DNA of 64,000 nucleotides from Paraphotobacterium marinum (GCF_002216855.1 NZ_CP022355.1:496001-560000), one strand, 5' to 3'; positions 49,230 to 60,235 are shown, counted from the stretch's first letter. The notes: generated by a model not told the origin, from the sequence alone. Made by a program: numbers and translations.

Positions 49230-50585
49230 ATGAAACACGAATTTGATTATATCTGCTTAGGTGCAGGAAGTGGTGGCATTGCCTCCGCTAATAGAGCTGC
49301 TAAACATGGAGCAAAAGTTGCTTTAATAGAAGCAAGTGATCTGGGTGGTACCTGTGTTAATGTTGGTTGTGTTCCCAAAAAAGTAATGTGGCATGGTGCA
49401 CAGATCGCTGAAGCCATAGAGCTATATGCAAAGGACTATGGTTTTGATGTTGAGTTAAAGAAATTTAATTGGTCTACTTTGATTGATAGCAGACAAAAAT
49501 ATATTGAAAGAATTCACCAATCCTACGACAAAGTGCTTTCAAATAACAACGTTACTGTGATTAAAGGTTTTGGGAAATTTTATGATAAAAACACAATTGA
49601 AGTGGATGGAGATTTATATACAGCAAAGCATATCCTCATTGCTGTAGGAGGAACTCCTTCTACCCCCAATATTCCTGGAGCAGAACTAGGAATTAATTCT
49701 GATGGTTTTTTTGATCTCAAAAAGCAACCAAAGCGGGCTGCAGTTGTTGGTGCTGGTTATATTGCCGTTGAAATTGCCGGAGTATTAAACGCTCTCGGAA
49801 CTGATACACACTTATTTGTAAGAAAGGACAAACCTTTAAGAACATTCGATCACTCCATTGTCGAAACTCTTGTTGATACAATGCAAAAAGAAGGTCCAAC
49901 ACTTCACACACAATCTACACCTAAAAAGCTATCTAAAGGTGAAGATGGATCTATTTTAATCCACTTTGAAAATGGCCAAATACATGAAACAGATTGTGTT
50001 ATTTGGGCTATTGGACGTCAACCAACAACAGACAAAATTAACTTAGACAAAGTGGGGGTTGAAACTAACAGACAAGGTTATGTCAAAGTAAACGAATATC
50101 AAGAAACTAATGTTAAGAATATTTATTGTGTGGGCGATGTGATGGAAAATGGCATCGAATTAACACCTGTCGCTGTTAAGGCAGGTCGACTATTATCCGA
50201 AAGACTTTTTAACAATCAAAAGAATGCAAAACTTGACTATAAATTAGTTCCAACAGTAGTTTTTAGCCATCCTCCTATTGGAACAATAGGTCTTTCAGAA
50301 AATGAGGCAATAGAAACCTATGGGAAAGAAAACATTAAGTGTTATCAATCAAACTTTACTCCTATGTATTCTGCTGTAACTTCTAATAGACAGCCTTGTA
50401 GAATGAAATTAGTTTGTTTAGGCCCAGAGGAAAAAGTAATTGGATTACATGGTATCGGATTTACTGTCGATGAAATGATTCAAGGTTTTGCTGTAGCTAT
50501 CAAGATGGGAGCAACTAAAGCAGATTTAGATAATGTCGTGGCTATCCATCCAACAGGATCTGAAGAATTTGTAACCATGACCTAA
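49230..50585 (+). CDS. gor: Glutathione reductase
   Basis: NADPH-dependent flavoenzyme that keeps glutathione reduced. The 451 residues match E. coli Gor (450). FAD site [16 protein letters not shown] (about 8-23), redox-active disulfide [16 protein letters not shown] (about 40-55), NADPH site [17 protein letters not shown] (about 174-190), [18 protein letters not shown] and the C-terminal catalytic [11 protein letters not shown] with the active-site histidine are all present. It is preceded by rlmJ and followed by a clear terminator. Confidence 0.97.
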   Translation: MKHEFDYICLGAGSGGIASANRAAKHGAKVALIEASDLGGTCVNVGCVPKKVMWHGAQIAEAIELYAKDYGFDVELKKFNWSTLIDSRQKYIERIHQSYDKVLSNNNVTVIKGFGKFYDKNTIEVDGDLYTAKHILIAVGGTPSTPNIPGAELGINSDGFFDLKKQPKRAAVVGAGYIAVEIAGVLNALGTDTHLFVRKDKPLRTFDHSIVETLVDTMQKEGPTLHTQSTPKKLSKGEDGSILIHFENGQIHETDCVIWAIGRQPTTDKINLDKVGVETNRQGYVKVNEYQETNVKNIYCVGDVMENGIELTPVAVKAGRLLSERLFNNQKNAKLDYKLVPTVVFSHPPIGTIGLSENEAIETYGKENIKCYQSNFTPMYSAVTSNRQPCRMKLVCLGPEEKVIGLHGIGFTVDEMIQGFAVAIKMGATKADLDNVVAIHPTGSEEFVTMT

Positions 50586-50616
50586 TAACTTTCAAAATTT
50601 TATTAAGCAATAAATT

Positions 50617-50656
50617 TAAAAAAACTGATTGTATTTAATAGAGTCAGTTTTTTTTA
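50617..50656 (+). terminator. Intrinsic terminator of gor
   Basis: AAAAAACTGA and TCAGTTTTTTTT form a stem with a fifteen-base loop, about 35 bases after the gor stop, ending in eight T residues. Confidence 0.75.
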
Positions 50657-50808
50657 TATGAATTCTATGCTGGTATTCATTATTTCATCCATCAATTTTT
50701 TCTTAAAAAATGTAAAGTTATACTTAAATTTAACTTATTTTAAAACAAAGTGATAATAGACTAGCAGTAAAGTGATGTTTTACTTAAAAATTGAAAATTA
50801 TGAGCTGA

Positions 50809-50885
<77 letters not shown>

Positions 50886-50893
50886 ATTTTAAA

Positions 50894-50970
50894 TGGGGTG
50901 GCTAACGAGACTCGAACTCGCGACAACCGGAATCACAATCCAGGGCTCTACCAACTGAGCTATAGCCACC
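50894..50970 (-). tRNA. tRNA-His (GTG), copy 1
   Basis: A 77-base tRNA with the extra 5' G(-1) opposite C73 typical of tRNA-His, acceptor GTGGCTA/TAGCCAC, anticodon GTG and encoded CCA. It lies eight bases upstream (transcriptionally) of the tRNA-Pro at 50809-50885, and is identical to the copy at 51070-51146. Confidence 0.95.
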
Positions 50971-50984
50971 ATATTACTCAGAAA

Positions 50985-51061
<77 letters not shown>

Positions 51062-51069
51062 ATTTTAAA

Positions 51070-51146
51070 TGGGGTGGCTAACGAGACTCGAACTCGCGAC
51101 AACCGGAATCACAATCCAGGGCTCTACCAACTGAGCTATAGCCACC
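51070..51146 (-). tRNA. tRNA-His (GTG), copy 2
   Basis: Identical to copy 1, with G(-1), anticodon GTG and encoded CCA. It is the first gene of the four-tRNA minus-strand cluster His-Pro-His-Pro. Confidence 0.95.
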
Positions 51147-51337
51147 ACTGATAATATTTATTATCGTGGGCGAAATAATAATGTTAATTTAAGCGCGTGT
51201 AAAGATTTTTTTTGTTTTTTATTTCTGCTTGTTTATATTTTAATCATCTGATGTTAAATGAGTCTCAATAATTTAATCAATAAAAAATAACTTTATGTAA
51301 GTTATTCTACAATTATGAAAAAAACAAAAAAAGAATT

Positions 51338-51757
51338 ATGGTTAAACTCAATACATTATCAAAATTATTTTGTCTATTTTTTTTAATCTATTCATCAAAA
51401 GCCATGGTGCTTACTCCTCATGAACAAGAAATATTTGAAAGAATAAGGCCTCTTGGGAATGTTTACACTCAAAAAGGGGTGCAAAATCCTGTACAGGAAA
51501 AAGAGACACAGGTTGTTAGAGATGCAGCAACTATATATAAAACTTTTTGTATATCTTGTCACGCATCAGGAGTTGCTGGAGCTCCAAAAACTGGAGATAA
51601 AAAAGAATGGGAAAAAAGATTAAACAAAGGTGTCAATCAATTAACACTTAATGCTATAAAAGGATACAATGCAATGCCTGCGAAGGGAACTTGCATGGAT
51701 TGCACAGATGATGAAATCAAAAAAACAGTATCGTATATGTTAGAAAGTCTTAATTAA
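51338..51757 (+). CDS. Periplasmic cytochrome c5
   Basis: Class I c-type cytochrome of 139 residues, an electron carrier for terminal oxidases or reductases. An N-terminal signal peptide (about 1-22, LFCLFFLIYSSKA) is followed by a linker and the heme site CISCH (residues 71-75). The distal heme methionine is in NAMPAKGTC, and a second CxxC pair (CMDC) fits the disulfide typical of cytochrome c5. It converges on rep with one base between the genes. E. coli K-12 has no such protein, so this is a non-enterobacterial trait. Confidence 0.9.
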   Translation: MVKLNTLSKLFCLFFLIYSSKAMVLTPHEQEIFERIRPLGNVYTQKGVQNPVQEKETQVVRDAATIYKTFCISCHASGVAGAPKTGDKKEWEKRLNKGVNQLTLNAIKGYNAMPAKGTCMDCTDDEIKKTVSYMLESLN

Positions 51758-51758
51758 A

Positions 51759-53777
51759 TTATTTTTTAAGCATTTTTTTTAAATTAGCTATATGAGTTTT
51801 TCCTTTATGCATTCTTTGTTCAGGGGTTACATCTTTTTTGATATTTAACCAGTCTAGTTCTTCTTTTGGTAACTCAAAAAGAAAACGACTAGGTTCAATT
51901 AATACTTTTTCCCCAAATTGAGAACGCTCTTTACAGTATGAAATGGTTAATTCGGTTTTAGCTCGAGTTATGCCAACATATGCTAAACGTCTTTCTTCTT
52001 CAACATTATCGTCATTGATACTATTTTGATGTGGTAAGATGCCCTCTTCAAAACCAACCAAACTTACATGTGGAAACTCCAACCCTTTTGAAGCATGAAG
52101 TGTCATTAATTGAACCTCATTGGAAGCATCATCATCTTCAGCTCTTTCAAACATATCTCTCAATGTAAACTTTTGAATAATTTCTTTTAGCTGTATTGGT
52201 TCTTGTTGATAATTATCTCCCTTCAAATCAGAGATAACCCATCCAATAAGTTCATTTATATTATTTTGTTTATATTCTGCAACTTTTTGCGAGCTAGAAT
52301 TATCTAATAACCAAACATCATACCCTATTTGACTGACTATATTTGATAAAAGTTTTTCAGTATTTCCCTTTAAATATTCTTCTTGAGATGCCATTAACCA
52401 TTTAGTAAATAATCTTAATGCTTTAATGCTTCTAGCAGGCAAATGATGTTCTAAACCAAGCTCACAACTTGCTTCTAACAATGTTTTGTTTCTTATTTTT
52501 GCATAATCTCCCAAAGCAGATAAGGTTTTAGCTCCTATATCTCTTTTAGGTACATTTGCAACACGAAGAAAAGAATTATCATCATTTGGGTTAACAATTA
52601 ATTTAAGATAAGCCATAATATCTTTGACTTCAGCTCTGGAAAAAAAAGAGGTTCCTCCAGAAACATTATATGGAATATTATGTTGAGTTAGATACTTTTC
52701 GAAAAGCCTTGATTGATGATTGCCTCGGTACAAAATAGCATAATTATCGAATCTTTTCTGATTAAGAAATTGATGGGTTATAATTGCTTGTACAATTTTC
52801 TTTGCTTCATCTTGCTCATCACTAGCCTCCATTATTTTGACCAGATCTGTTCCGGGTATTTCTGAAAAAAGTTTTTTTTCAAAAACATGAGAGTTGTTTG
52901 CTATTAGACTATTAGCTACTGTTAGAATTTTATTAGTTGAACGATAATTTTTTTCTAGTTTTATGACTTCTAATTCAGGAAAGTCTTTGGTCAATAAAAC
53001 TAGGTTTTCTGGTTGAGCTCCTCGCCATGAGTAAATCGATTGATCATCATCTCCAACTACCGTAAATTTATTACGTCCTTTCACTAAAAGCTTTACGAAC
53101 TCATATTGACTTGAGTTTGTATCTTGGTATTCGTCAACCAATAAATATTTTATTTTTTTTTGCCACTTAATCAGTTTTTCCGGATATTCCTTAAAAAGAG
53201 TCAGAGGGTAAGAAATTAAGTCATCAAAATCTATAGCATTATAAGATTTTAGCTGTTTTACATATGCCTTATAAATAGGATAGCTATCATCTAAGTAATA
53301 ATGTGAGAGTTTTTGGCTATTTTTTTGGATTTCTAAATTTTTGATATTAGAAATAAAAGTTATTAAATTTTTGACATAATCCTTATCAATCTCAGTTGTA
53401 TTGGCTTCACTTGAGAGCAACTCTTTAATTAAAGCGATTTGATCTTGATCATCAAATAAAGAAAAATTACTTGTCAAACCAAGACTTTTATATTCTTTTT
53501 TTATTATGTCTAAGCCTAATCGATGAAATGTAGCTATATAAGCCCCTCTATTCCTTTTTTTTCCTAAAAGTGAATCAACTCTTTCTTTCATTTCTTTGGC
53601 TGCTTTATTTGTAAAAGTCAAAGCTGCAATTTCATTAGGATTATAACCACAATGTTGAACTAAATACTCAATTTTTTTAGTTATCACACCTGTTTTACCT
53701 GAACCGGCACCTGCCAATACTAAACATGGCCCTGATACATTTTTTATTGCTTCTGTTTGGCGGCTATTCAGCTTCAT
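51759..53777 (-). CDS. rep: ATP-dependent DNA helicase Rep
   Basis: SF1A helicase that clears protein roadblocks ahead of the replisome. The 672 residues equal E. coli Rep (673). Q motif LNSRQTEAI, Walker A VLAGAGSGKTGVI (about 19-31), motif II LLVDEYQDTN (about 212-221), motif III VVGDDDQSIYSWRGA, motif IV KLEKNYRST, motif V LMTLHASKGLEF (about 549-560) and VI VGITRAK are visible. E. coli keeps it between ilvC and gppA; here gor, tRNA genes and a cytochrome intervene. Confidence 0.96.
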   Translation of the reverse strand: MKLNSRQTEAIKNVSGPCLVLAGAGSGKTGVITKKIEYLVQHCGYNPNEIAALTFTNKAAKEMKERVDSLLGKKRNRGAYIATFHRLGLDIIKKEYKSLGLTSNFSLFDDQDQIALIKELLSSEANTTEIDKDYVKNLITFISNIKNLEIQKNSQKLSHYYLDDSYPIYKAYVKQLKSYNAIDFDDLISYPLTLFKEYPEKLIKWQKKIKYLLVDEYQDTNSSQYEFVKLLVKGRNKFTVVGDDDQSIYSWRGAQPENLVLLTKDFPELEVIKLEKNYRSTNKILTVANSLIANNSHVFEKKLFSEIPGTDLVKIMEASDEQDEAKKIVQAIITHQFLNQKRFDNYAILYRGNHQSRLFEKYLTQHNIPYNVSGGTSFFSRAEVKDIMAYLKLIVNPNDDNSFLRVANVPKRDIGAKTLSALGDYAKIRNKTLLEASCELGLEHHLPARSIKALRLFTKWLMASQEEYLKGNTEKLLSNIVSQIGYDVWLLDNSSSQKVAEYKQNNINELIGWVISDLKGDNYQQEPIQLKEIIQKFTLRDMFERAEDDDASNEVQLMTLHASKGLEFPHVSLVGFEEGILPHQNSINDDNVEEERRLAYVGITRAKTELTISYCKERSQFGEKVLIEPSRFLFELPKEELDWLNIKKDVTPEQRMHKGKTHIANLKKMLKK

Positions 53778-53868
53778 TCAATTATCCTACAAGATATTTT
53801 TACACTACAAAAAATTCAGTTATGTTTTTTAAAAATTAAAGTTACATAAATGAAATGATTATGATAAT

Positions 53869-53930
53869 TTAACTATTATAATTATTTTTATAGAACCATA
53901 CAGTCTTAATTATATTAACTATAATAATTA
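53869..53930. promoter_or_regulatory. Paired operator-like repeats upstream of the RND operon
   Basis: Two 16-base elements, TTAACTATTATAATTA (53869) and TTAACTATAATAATTA (53915), differ at one position and are 46 bases apart. Each is close to a palindrome with TTAA ends. They lie 36-97 bases before the efflux membrane-fusion gene, in the gap divergent from rep. Candidate repressor or activator sites, or overlapping -10 elements; no regulator gene is adjacent. Confidence 0.4.
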
Positions 53931-53965
53931 AAAAAGAATTTTTAGAAATGGAGTTAAATTAAACA

Positions 53966-55087
53966 ATGAAAAAGTCGTTAAAATGGATAGTAATGTTGTC
54001 TATCGTATTCTTTTTTCTTATCGCCGTAATACTTTTTAATTTCATATTAAATAAAGTGATTATTCCTAATAAAATAGCTAGTATGCCTGAACCTTCATAC
54101 CCTGTCACTGAGTATAAAGCAAAATACTCAAGCTGGAATCCATCCATTAAAGCAATTGGTTTTATTCGACCAAACCAATCTGTACAGTTAACAACTGAAA
54201 CAGCAGGGAAAATTACAAGTATTAGATTCAAATCAGGTCAATTAGTCAAAAAAGGGGATATTTTAGTTACTTTAGATAGTAGTTCTCAACAAGCTGAGCT
54301 TGATTCTTACACTGCTAAATTACCATTCCAAAAGGCAGAATATGAACGATACCTAAAACTCCTTCAAACTAACTCTGTTTCTCAGGCAAGTTTTGAACAG
54401 AAAAAAAGTGACTATTTTTCTGCTTTAGCTGATATTAACGGAGTCAAAGCAGACATCAATAAACTAACGATCAAAGCACCTTTTGATGGCATAGTTGGAC
54501 TAAACAATGTAGCGTTAGGACAATATATAAGTTCAGGGACAGACATTGCTCCCTTGGATGACATAAATTTAATGGAGTTAAGAGTCACAATACCACAGAC
54601 CGAAATGAAAAATGTTTTTGTGGGACAAGAAGTAAAAATTAAAGTTGGTGCCTATCCAGATAAATTTTTTGAAGGTAAAATCGAGGCGATTGCTCCAGGA
54701 ATTCAAAACAGTACTGGATTAGTCGAAGTTCAGGTGAGTATTCCTAATCCAGATAAAAAACTTAAAAATAACATGTATGCCACAGCAAATATCATGTTAC
54801 CCAAAAAAAATAATATTATTATGGTTCCTAAAACAGCAATTTCTTACAATCTTTATGGCAATTTTGTTTATGTAGTCAAGGAGGATAAAAACAAAGAAAA
54901 AAGAGTGTCCCAAATTTTTGTAAACATATTATCTGATGATGGTGATCAAGTAGTTATTGATTCGGGTATCAAAGAAAATGATATGATTGTAACTTCGGGG
55001 CAAGTTTCACTAAATAATGGCTCTAAGGTATATGAAGCAAAGAAAAGCCTTTCCCCTAAAACGCCATCATCACTGCCTGATCTTTAA
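53966..55087 (+). CDS. RND efflux periplasmic adaptor (membrane fusion protein)
   Basis: Periplasmic adaptor linking the inner-membrane pump to an outer-membrane channel. The 373 residues have an N-terminal membrane anchor (about 8-30), no lipoprotein cysteine, a lipoyl/barrel-sandwich half at TAGKITSIRFKSGQLVKKGDILVTLD (residues about 78-103), a short helical hairpin (about 105-160), the second lipoyl half KAPFDGIVGL (about 171-180) and beta-barrel and membrane-proximal domains after 190. The short hairpin suggests the AcrA/VexC-like family. Start ATG with GGAG upstream. It runs into the pump gene after 17 bases. Confidence 0.9.
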   Translation: MKKSLKWIVMLSIVFFFLIAVILFNFILNKVIIPNKIASMPEPSYPVTEYKAKYSSWNPSIKAIGFIRPNQSVQLTTETAGKITSIRFKSGQLVKKGDILVTLDSSSQQAELDSYTAKLPFQKAEYERYLKLLQTNSVSQASFEQKKSDYFSALADINGVKADINKLTIKAPFDGIVGLNNVALGQYISSGTDIAPLDDINLMELRVTIPQTEMKNVFVGQEVKIKVGAYPDKFFEGKIEAIAPGIQNSTGLVEVQVSIPNPDKKLKNNMYATANIMLPKKNNIIMVPKTAISYNLYGNFVYVVKEDKNKEKRVSQIFVNILSDDGDQVVIDSGIKENDMIVTSGQVSLNNGSKVYEAKKSLSPKTPSSLPDL

Positions 55088-55104
55088 TAAAAGGAATGTA
55101 AAAA

Positions 55105-58100
55105 ATGAAGTTTACTGACTTATTTATTAGCAGACCCGTTCTGGCTGTTTCATTGAGCCTTTTAGTTTTTATTTTGGGTTTTCAGGCCTTGTTTAAAATG
55201 CCAATTCAAGAGTTTCCAGAAACATCAAACACAACGATTACCGTTACTACTGCCTACGCAGGTGCATCTCCAGATGTTATTCAAGGTTTTGTTACACAGC
55301 CCTTGGAACAGGCAATTGCACAAGTTGATAATATTGACTACATAACTGGTTCTAGTGTTTCTGGAACGTCTACTATTACTGCATATATGAAATTAGACAC
55401 AGATCCCGATGCTGCACTTGCACAAGTTTTATCTAAAATAAACAGTGTTAAAGCAAGCCTTCCTTCAGGAGTCCAAGATTCAAATATTAATGTCACTACC
55501 GGCAGTTCTGTAGGAGCCCTATACTTAGGGTTTAGTAGTAAAACTCTGAGCAGTCCTCAGCTTTATGATTATATAGATAGAGTCATTACACCTGAATTAA
55601 ACACCGTCAGTGGTATCAACGAGGTAAAAATATATGGTACCCAATTTGCCATGAGAATTTGGCTCGACCCAGATAAGATGGCTGCTTTAAACATATCAAC
55701 AGATGAAGTAAAACAGGTACTGACTTCTAACAACTCTATTCAAGGTCTAGGACAAGTTAATGGATATTCAATCACTGCCAACGTAGTGGCAAATACGCAA
55801 TATACAACACCATCAACTTTAGAAAACCTAGTGGTGAAATCAGATAATGGAAATATTGTTCGTCTTAAAGATATAGCAACTGTTAGTCTAGGAAGCTATC
55901 AAAATACTATACTAAGTTCAATTAACGGTAAAACTGGATTAATTGTCGCCATTAACTTAGCACCTGGAGCAAACCCGATTACAGTCGTGAAAGGTATTAG
56001 AGATCTTATTCCTAGTATGGAAAAAAGTATGCCAAGTGCGATTAAGATGCAGGTTCTCTATGATCAGTCTATTTTTATTAAAGAAGCAATTAATGATGTT
56101 ATTAAAACTCTTATTGAAGCGGTAATAATTGTTTTAGTGGTGATTTTGTTGTTTATTGGTTCTCTTAGAGCATTAATTATACCTTTAGTTACAATACCAC
56201 TATCAATAGTGGGTGTGTCATTTATAATGGACTCTCTAGGTTTTTCTTTAAATCTGTTGACATTACTTGCCATGGTTCTAGCGATTGGTCTTGTCGTTGA
56301 TGACGCCATTGTTGTACTTGAAAATGTAGAGCGACATATTGCTGAGGGTAAAACTCCTTTTCAAGCATCTATTATAGGAACAAGAGAAATCGCAGTTCCC
56401 GTAATATCAATGACAATAACTTTAGCAGCAGTTTATGCTCCAATAGCTCTAACCGGAGGTCTTTCAGGTGCATTATTCAAAGAATTTGCATTGACATTAG
56501 CAGGTTCTGTATTTATTTCAGGTTTTGTTGCGTTGACATTATCACCCATGATGTGCTCAAAAATTTTAAAAGTAGAGCCAAAACTACAAAACCAAAATAA
56601 AAGTTTTAAACAAAAAATAGAACATCGTATTGAAAAAATAACGAATAAATACGTGCAAGGTCTTGATTATGTTTTGGATAATAGGAAAGTAGTCGTTACA
56701 TTCGCTCTCCTAATTTTAATATCAATGCCAATTTTATTCGTTGATATAAAAAGTGAAATTGCACCGCCAGAGGATCAAGGAGTTATTGTAAATACGGGTA
56801 CAGCACCAACAAACTCCAATATTGATTACATATCTCAAAATGCAAAAATTACTGGAAAATTAGCAAAAGAAAACCCTTCTGTTAGTACATCTCTTGAAAT
56901 AGCAGGTTATCCAGCAGCGAATCAATTTTTGAATTTAGTGATGCTCAAACCTTGGGATGAAAGAACCACAAAAGCTGAGTCCATTGATGGAATTATCGCT
57001 AAACTAACACCCCAAATTAAAGAAATACCTGGTGCGCAAGTACAAGGGCCAAGCAACATACCTCCGCTCCCAATGATGAATGGGTATGCTGGTGTTTATC
57101 AATATATCATTAAAACCTCTAACTCTCCTGAAAATCTTGTTAATGTTGCACAAAAAGCTGTTGAAAAGGTATTAAAAAGTAAGAAGTTTTTCATGGTCAA
57201 TTTAGATTTAAAATTTAATACTGGCGAAGTAAGTATTAATATTGATAAAGAAAAAGCTGGTTCATATGGAGTGACTATCAGTGACATAGCAAATACCTTG
57301 AATACAATGATGTCAGGAAATTATATTAATCAGGTAAATATATCGGGAAGGCCTTACTATGTGGTTCCTCAAACTTTAAGAAAGAATAGAATATCACAAG
57401 AAAGTTTAAAACATTATTATGTAAAATCTAATAATGGAGACATGATACCTTTAAGTGCATTGGTAACCATAAAAACCTCACCAAGTCTACTTACCATACC
57501 AACCATGGATCAATTTAATAGTGCAACGATAACTGCGGTTAACCCAATTATGACGACAGGTGAAGCAGTAAGTTATTTTAAAAATAATATTGATACTATG
57601 CTTCCAACAGGTTACACAAGTGATTGGCAGGGTGTAGCTCGAACCTTTGTACAAGAAGGAAACTCCTTAGTATTTACGTTTATACTAGCTATATTTATTA
57701 TTTATTTAGTTCTAGCGATTCAATTTGAATCTGTCAGAGACCCATTAGTCATTATGACTTCCGTTCCATTAGCCATTTCAGGTGCTTTAGTTGTGATGGC
57801 ATGGCATGTTACTACAATGAATTTATATTCTCAGATAGGATTGATAACATTAGTGGGACTTATAACAAAACATGGTATCTTGATATGTGAGGTGGCTAAG
57901 GAAGAGCAGCTACATCATGGAAAGAATAAATTTGAAGCTGTTAGAGAGGCTGCAAGAATAAGATTTAGACCTATTCTAATGACCACACTTGCTATGGTAG
58001 CAGGATTAATTCCTTTAGTTTTAGCATCTGGAGCTGGTGCGGCTATGAGATTTACTATTGGTATTGTTATTGTTGCAGGACTTGGAATAGGGACACTCTT

Positions 58101-58203
58101 CACCTTATTTGTTCTACCTGTGATATATACTTACATAGCACAAACTCACAAACCTGAAAAAAGTGTAGAGGAACTGCTATCAACGAAGCCATCACAAGAT
58201 TAG
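55105..58203 (+). CDS. RND multidrug efflux transporter, HAE1/AcrB-like
   Basis: Trimeric inner-membrane proton-driven drug exporter. The 1032 residues match the HAE1 family (E. coli AcrB 1049). N-terminal FISRPVLAVSLSLLVFILG (TM1), PIQEFPETSNTTITVTTAYAGASPDVIQGFVTQPLEQ (porter domain), the TM4 proton-relay aspartates in GLVVDDAIVVLENVERH (about 395-411), and a second six-TM set with VLAIQFESVRDPLVIM (about 872-887) and the TM10 lysine region are visible. Its partner is the preceding adaptor. No TolC-like gene is present, so it must borrow an outer-membrane channel encoded elsewhere. Drug range cannot be told from the sequence. Confidence 0.93.
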   Translation: MKFTDLFISRPVLAVSLSLLVFILGFQALFKMPIQEFPETSNTTITVTTAYAGASPDVIQGFVTQPLEQAIAQVDNIDYITGSSVSGTSTITAYMKLDTDPDAALAQVLSKINSVKASLPSGVQDSNINVTTGSSVGALYLGFSSKTLSSPQLYDYIDRVITPELNTVSGINEVKIYGTQFAMRIWLDPDKMAALNISTDEVKQVLTSNNSIQGLGQVNGYSITANVVANTQYTTPSTLENLVVKSDNGNIVRLKDIATVSLGSYQNTILSSINGKTGLIVAINLAPGANPITVVKGIRDLIPSMEKSMPSAIKMQVLYDQSIFIKEAINDVIKTLIEAVIIVLVVILLFIGSLRALIIPLVTIPLSIVGVSFIMDSLGFSLNLLTLLAMVLAIGLVVDDAIVVLENVERHIAEGKTPFQASIIGTREIAVPVISMTITLAAVYAPIALTGGLSGALFKEFALTLAGSVFISGFVALTLSPMMCSKILKVEPKLQNQNKSFKQKIEHRIEKITNKYVQGLDYVLDNRKVVVTFALLILISMPILFVDIKSEIAPPEDQGVIVNTGTAPTNSNIDYISQNAKITGKLAKENPSVSTSLEIAGYPAANQFLNLVMLKPWDERTTKAESIDGIIAKLTPQIKEIPGAQVQGPSNIPPLPMMNGYAGVYQYIIKTSNSPENLVNVAQKAVEKVLKSKKFFMVNLDLKFNTGEVSINIDKEKAGSYGVTISDIANTLNTMMSGNYINQVNISGRPYYVVPQTLRKNRISQESLKHYYVKSNNGDMIPLSALVTIKTSPSLLTIPTMDQFNSATITAVNPIMTTGEAVSYFKNNIDTMLPTGYTSDWQGVARTFVQEGNSLVFTFILAIFIIYLVLAIQFESVRDPLVIMTSVPLAISGALVVMAWHVTTMNLYSQIGLITLVGLITKHGILICEVAKEEQLHHGKNKFEAVREAARIRFRPILMTTLAMVAGLIPLVLASGAGAAMRFTIGIVIVAGLGIGTLFTLFVLPVIYTYIAQTHKPEKSVEELLSTKPSQD

Positions 58204-58311
58204 TGTCTAAAAGAATAGGTAGTCAAAATATTTTAACTACCTATTTTAATGATTTTAGAAATAATATGATAAACTTAAATTTCTAAGCTTTTAAAAATGA
58301 ATGGAGTGAAA

Positions 58312-58584
58312 ATGTTTGAACCTGATAAAATTGAAAAAGTCGTTAAACAAATGCAAGATTCAATGCCAAAGGCAGTAAAAGATCTCGGTAGTGACATAGA
58401 ATCTAAAATTAAGCAAGGACTACAACATCAATTAAGCAAGTTAGATGTCGTGACAAGAGAAGAATTTGACATTCAAACTCAGGTATTATTAAGAACGAGA
58501 CAAAAGTTATCTGATCTTGAAGAGAAAATTGATGAACTATTAAATGATAACAAAGACCATCAAGAAAGTGATAAAGCTGATTAA
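58312..58584 (+). CDS. ubiK: Ubiquinone biosynthesis accessory factor UbiK
   Basis: Small helical protein that assists ubiquinone synthesis together with UbiJ in the Ubi metabolon. The start at 58312 with GGAG upstream gives MFEPDKIEKVVKQMQDSMPKAV and 90 residues (E. coli UbiK/YqiC 96); an ATG at 58297 would add five residues. The conserved TREEFDIQTQVLLRTRQKLSDLEEK (about 54-78) coiled coil is typical. It is isolated from other ubi genes and ends in a shared terminator. Confidence 0.88.
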   Translation: MFEPDKIEKVVKQMQDSMPKAVKDLGSDIESKIKQGLQHQLSKLDVVTREEFDIQTQVLLRTRQKLSDLEEKIDELLNDNKDHQESDKAD

Positions 58585-58611
58585 AAAAAGACCCTAAATG
58601 GGTCTTTTTTT
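58583..58611. terminator. Bidirectional terminator between ubiK and ilvC
   Basis: AAAAAAAGACCC and GGGTCTTTTTTT pair around the five-base loop TAAAT. The T-runs on both strands make it suited to end both ubiK (plus) and ilvC (minus). It overlaps the last bases of each gene. Confidence 0.85.
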
Positions 58612-60079
58612 AAATAGATTTCATATCAGTCATATGAGCTCTTAGTTTTTTTCCAATTAGCTCAACTGGATGCTCTGCAATGTTTTTATTTAAATTAATA
58701 ATTTCAATGTTTGTTGGGGGCTGTGGGGCAACATAACTGCTACCAATTACATCTGTATTAACCTTATTCATAAACTCTTTTTCTAATAATGGCACGGCTT
58801 CATTAGCAAAAAGATAATTACCATACTCAGCAGTATCAGAGATAACAATATTCATTTCATAAAGTCTCTTTCTTGCTATAGTATTCGCTATTAAAGGTAA
58901 TTCATGAAGAGATTCATAATAAGCAGACTCCTCTTTTATACCAGCTTCGACCATAACCTCAAATGCTAATTCAACACCTGCTTTTACCATTGCAACCATC
59001 AAAACGCCATGATCAAAATATTCTTGCTCTTTAATATTAAGTTGATCATCAGGATAGTTTTCAAATCCAGACTCTAAACTGTTATTTCTCCAATCTAATA
59101 ATTCTTGATCATTATTATCCCAATCTTTCATCATATTATTAGCAAAATAGCCAGATAAAATGTTATCCATATGTTTTTTGTAAAGGGGTGTTAATAAAGT
59201 TTTTAGCTCTTCAGAAAGTTCATTCGCTTTTAATTTAGACTCATTAGATAGCCTATTCATCATATGAGTTATGCCACCAAGTTTTAATGCTTCTGAAATT
59301 TGCTCCCAACCATTTTGAATTAACTTACCTGCATACGTTGGAGAAATATCTGATGCGACCATTTTATCGTAACATAAAATAGAACCTGCTTGTAACATTC
59401 CACATAGAATAGTTTGCTCTCCCATTAAATCTGATTTAACTTCAGCAACAAAGGAAGATTCCAAGACACCAGCTCTATGTCCACCGGTTGAAGCAGCCCA
59501 TGCTTTTGCATAATAAATCCCCTCTCCGTTAACATCATTTTCTGGATGTACGGCTATTAAAGTAGGAACACCAAAGCCTCTTTTATATTCCTCACGAACT
59601 TCTGTTCCAGGACATTTTGGAGCGACCATCACAACCGTAATATCTTTTCTAATTTCCTTCCCTTCTTCAACAATATTAAAACCATGTGAGTAACCAAGTG
59701 CTGAGTTTTTCTTCATCAATGGCATAACATCATCAACCACCTTTGAATGTTGTTTATCCGGAGTTAAATTAATTACAAGATCAGCTGAAGGTATTAATTC
59801 TTCATAAGTCCCAACCTTAAATCCATTTTCAAATGCATTTAAGTAAGATTTATTCTTAGCATCAATCGAAGATTTTCTCAATGCGTATGAAATATCAAGA
59901 CCTGAATCTCTCATGTTTAAACCTTGATTCAAACCCTGTGCACCACAGCCTACAATCACAATCTTTTTTGATTCAAGAAATAGTAGGCTATTCTCAAATT
60001 CAGATTTATCCATAAACCTGCATTTACTTAACTGTTTTATTTGATTACGAAAACTTAATTGATTGAAATAATTTGCCAC
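58610..60079 (-). CDS. ilvC: Ketol-acid reductoisomerase, class II
   Basis: Converts acetolactate (or acetohydroxybutyrate) to the dihydroxy acid in valine, isoleucine and leucine synthesis. The 489 residues make it the long class II form with two knotted domains, as in E. coli (491). It begins [17 protein letters not shown], has the NADPH motif [25 protein letters not shown] (about 40-64), the metal-binding [16 protein letters not shown] (about 213-228) and a duplicate domain. The regulator ilvY and the other ilv genes are not here. It is followed downstream by the shared terminator. Confidence 0.96.
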   Translation of the reverse strand: MANYFNQLSFRNQIKQLSKCRFMDKSEFENSLLFLESKKIVIVGCGAQGLNQGLNMRDSGLDISYALRKSSIDAKNKSYLNAFENGFKVGTYEELIPSADLVINLTPDKQHSKVVDDVMPLMKKNSALGYSHGFNIVEEGKEIRKDITVVMVAPKCPGTEVREEYKRGFGVPTLIAVHPENDVNGEGIYYAKAWAASTGGHRAGVLESSFVAEVKSDLMGEQTILCGMLQAGSILCYDKMVASDISPTYAGKLIQNGWEQISEALKLGGITHMMNRLSNESKLKANELSEELKTLLTPLYKKHMDNILSGYFANNMMKDWDNNDQELLDWRNNSLESGFENYPDDQLNIKEQEYFDHGVLMVAMVKAGVELAFEVMVEAGIKEESAYYESLHELPLIANTIARKRLYEMNIVISDTAEYGNYLFANEAVPLLEKEFMNKVNTDVIGSSYVAPQPPTNIEIINLNKNIAEHPVELIGKKLRAHMTDMKSI

Positions 60080-60235
60080 TTTATTGCTCCCTAATTTTAT
60101 AAATTACGATTTTATTTAAGTGTAAAGGATAGATTTATGAGAATAAAGTGATTTATAAGCAAGAATAAGTTGCATGTTTGTAAACTATTTAAAGATTTAT
60201 AAATTTATGGAAAAAATAACTGATAATATAATTAA

